Shown here: positions 63,870-64,000 of the stretch, in pieces
Layout: each line of letters opens with the position of its first letter
How positions within the stretch are numbered: the first letter of the stretch is position 1
Source: Odontocerum albicorne
Taxonomy: Eukaryota; Arthropoda; Insecta; Trichoptera; Odontoceridae
Length of the DNA: 64,000 nt
Direction: 5' to 3'
Assembly (NCBI GenBank): GCA_949825065.1
Contig: OX463847.1
Location: 40,582,831-40,646,830, forward strand
Notes under the pieces: generated by a model
Seen by the model: the letters and a program-made list of their open reading frames with translations, nothing else
Told to the model about the DNA's origin: nothing
The model's database searches: none
Position numbers and translations under genes: made by a program

Positions 63870-64000
63870 GTACGTCAGATATTTTTCAGCCCACACCAAA
63901 TATGTTAAACTGTTGATACTCGTATAATTATAAATACAGTAAATATGTACAAAATTTCAAAAATGTAGCACACACGTTATGAAAGCATGCCAGACTATTT

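Noticed and set aside
1..64000. A novel gene cluster or defence-type system
   Set aside because: The window holds no set of linked intact genes. The coding matches are decayed transposable elements and two exons of a single host gene.

Overview
This is an AT-rich, repeat-dominated piece of an animal nuclear genome, most likely an arthropod and probably an insect. There are no operons, no long uninterrupted genes and no bacterial or phage signals. Almost everything recognisable is a decayed transposable element typical of insects: RTE/CR1/jockey-type LINEs, a Penelope-like element, mariner, Tc1-like, pogo-like and piggyBac-like DNA transposons, hairpin MITEs, tRNA-derived SINEs, and many short tandem arrays. 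The species cannot be named from the sequence.

One host gene is supported. Two short + strand exons, 42887-42995 and 46816-46897, have consensus splice sites and join in phase across a 3.8-kb intron. They encode a single transmembrane helix and the start of a cytoplasmic tail. The helix resembles that of FNDC5/FNDC4-type proteins. This assignment is an inference. A weak candidate for a further exon lies at 63821-63869. No upstream exon was found, so most of the window would be intronic or flanking DNA.

Family names used below are local labels. LINE-H: ORF 3' part with LRWFGHVER; the commonest family, on both strands. LINE-S: carries SREFNSTDIF (6.8, 17.6, 27.6 kb). LINE-G: carries GRRGVGRRQ (15.5-16.3, 43.1-43.9 kb). 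LINE-C: ends in FKKRLK and a GGTTGGTTGG tail (33.4, 38, 39.3, 39.7 kb). LINE-T: ends in a TAAA tail (9.0, 20.1, 61, 62.6 kb). SINE-1 has a tRNA head and a LINE-C-like tail. SINE-2 has a tRNA head and a GTATTCGGGGG body. SINE-3 has a tRNA-like head and a conserved 'GAAACCTTTGTAGATCTTCC' body, often with a tandem array between or beside them.

Layout. 0-5 kb: a piggyBac-like MITE, a TIR element, SINE-1, LINE-H and a 43-bp satellite split by a MITE. 5-9.5 kb: a LINE-H copy containing a 22-bp minisatellite grown from its own codons, LINE-S, and a SINE-3 locus interrupted by LINE-T. 9.5-24.7 kb: LINE and SINE fragments, a mariner end, several tandem arrays and a 200-base assembly gap. 24.7-37 kb: Helitron-like remnants, a 104-bp satellite, a pogo-like element, two mariner derivatives and RTE fragments. 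37-46.5 kb: LINE-C copies, a Penelope-like end with GIY-YIG endonuclease remains, a Tc1-like element, exon 1 and LINE-G. 46.5-50 kb: exon 2, then a higher-order satellite into which a nearly full-length mariner inserted. 50-64 kb: LINE fragments, two long hairpin MITEs, a Penelope palindrome, minisatellites, a dimeric satellite split by LINE-T, and an inverted copy of the first piggyBac-like MITE.

No previously undescribed gene system was found. The most interesting signals are minisatellites that arose inside LINE coding sequence, the SINE-3 loci with nested arrays, the shared SINE-1/LINE-C tail, the Penelope end palindromes, and the two phase-matched exons.
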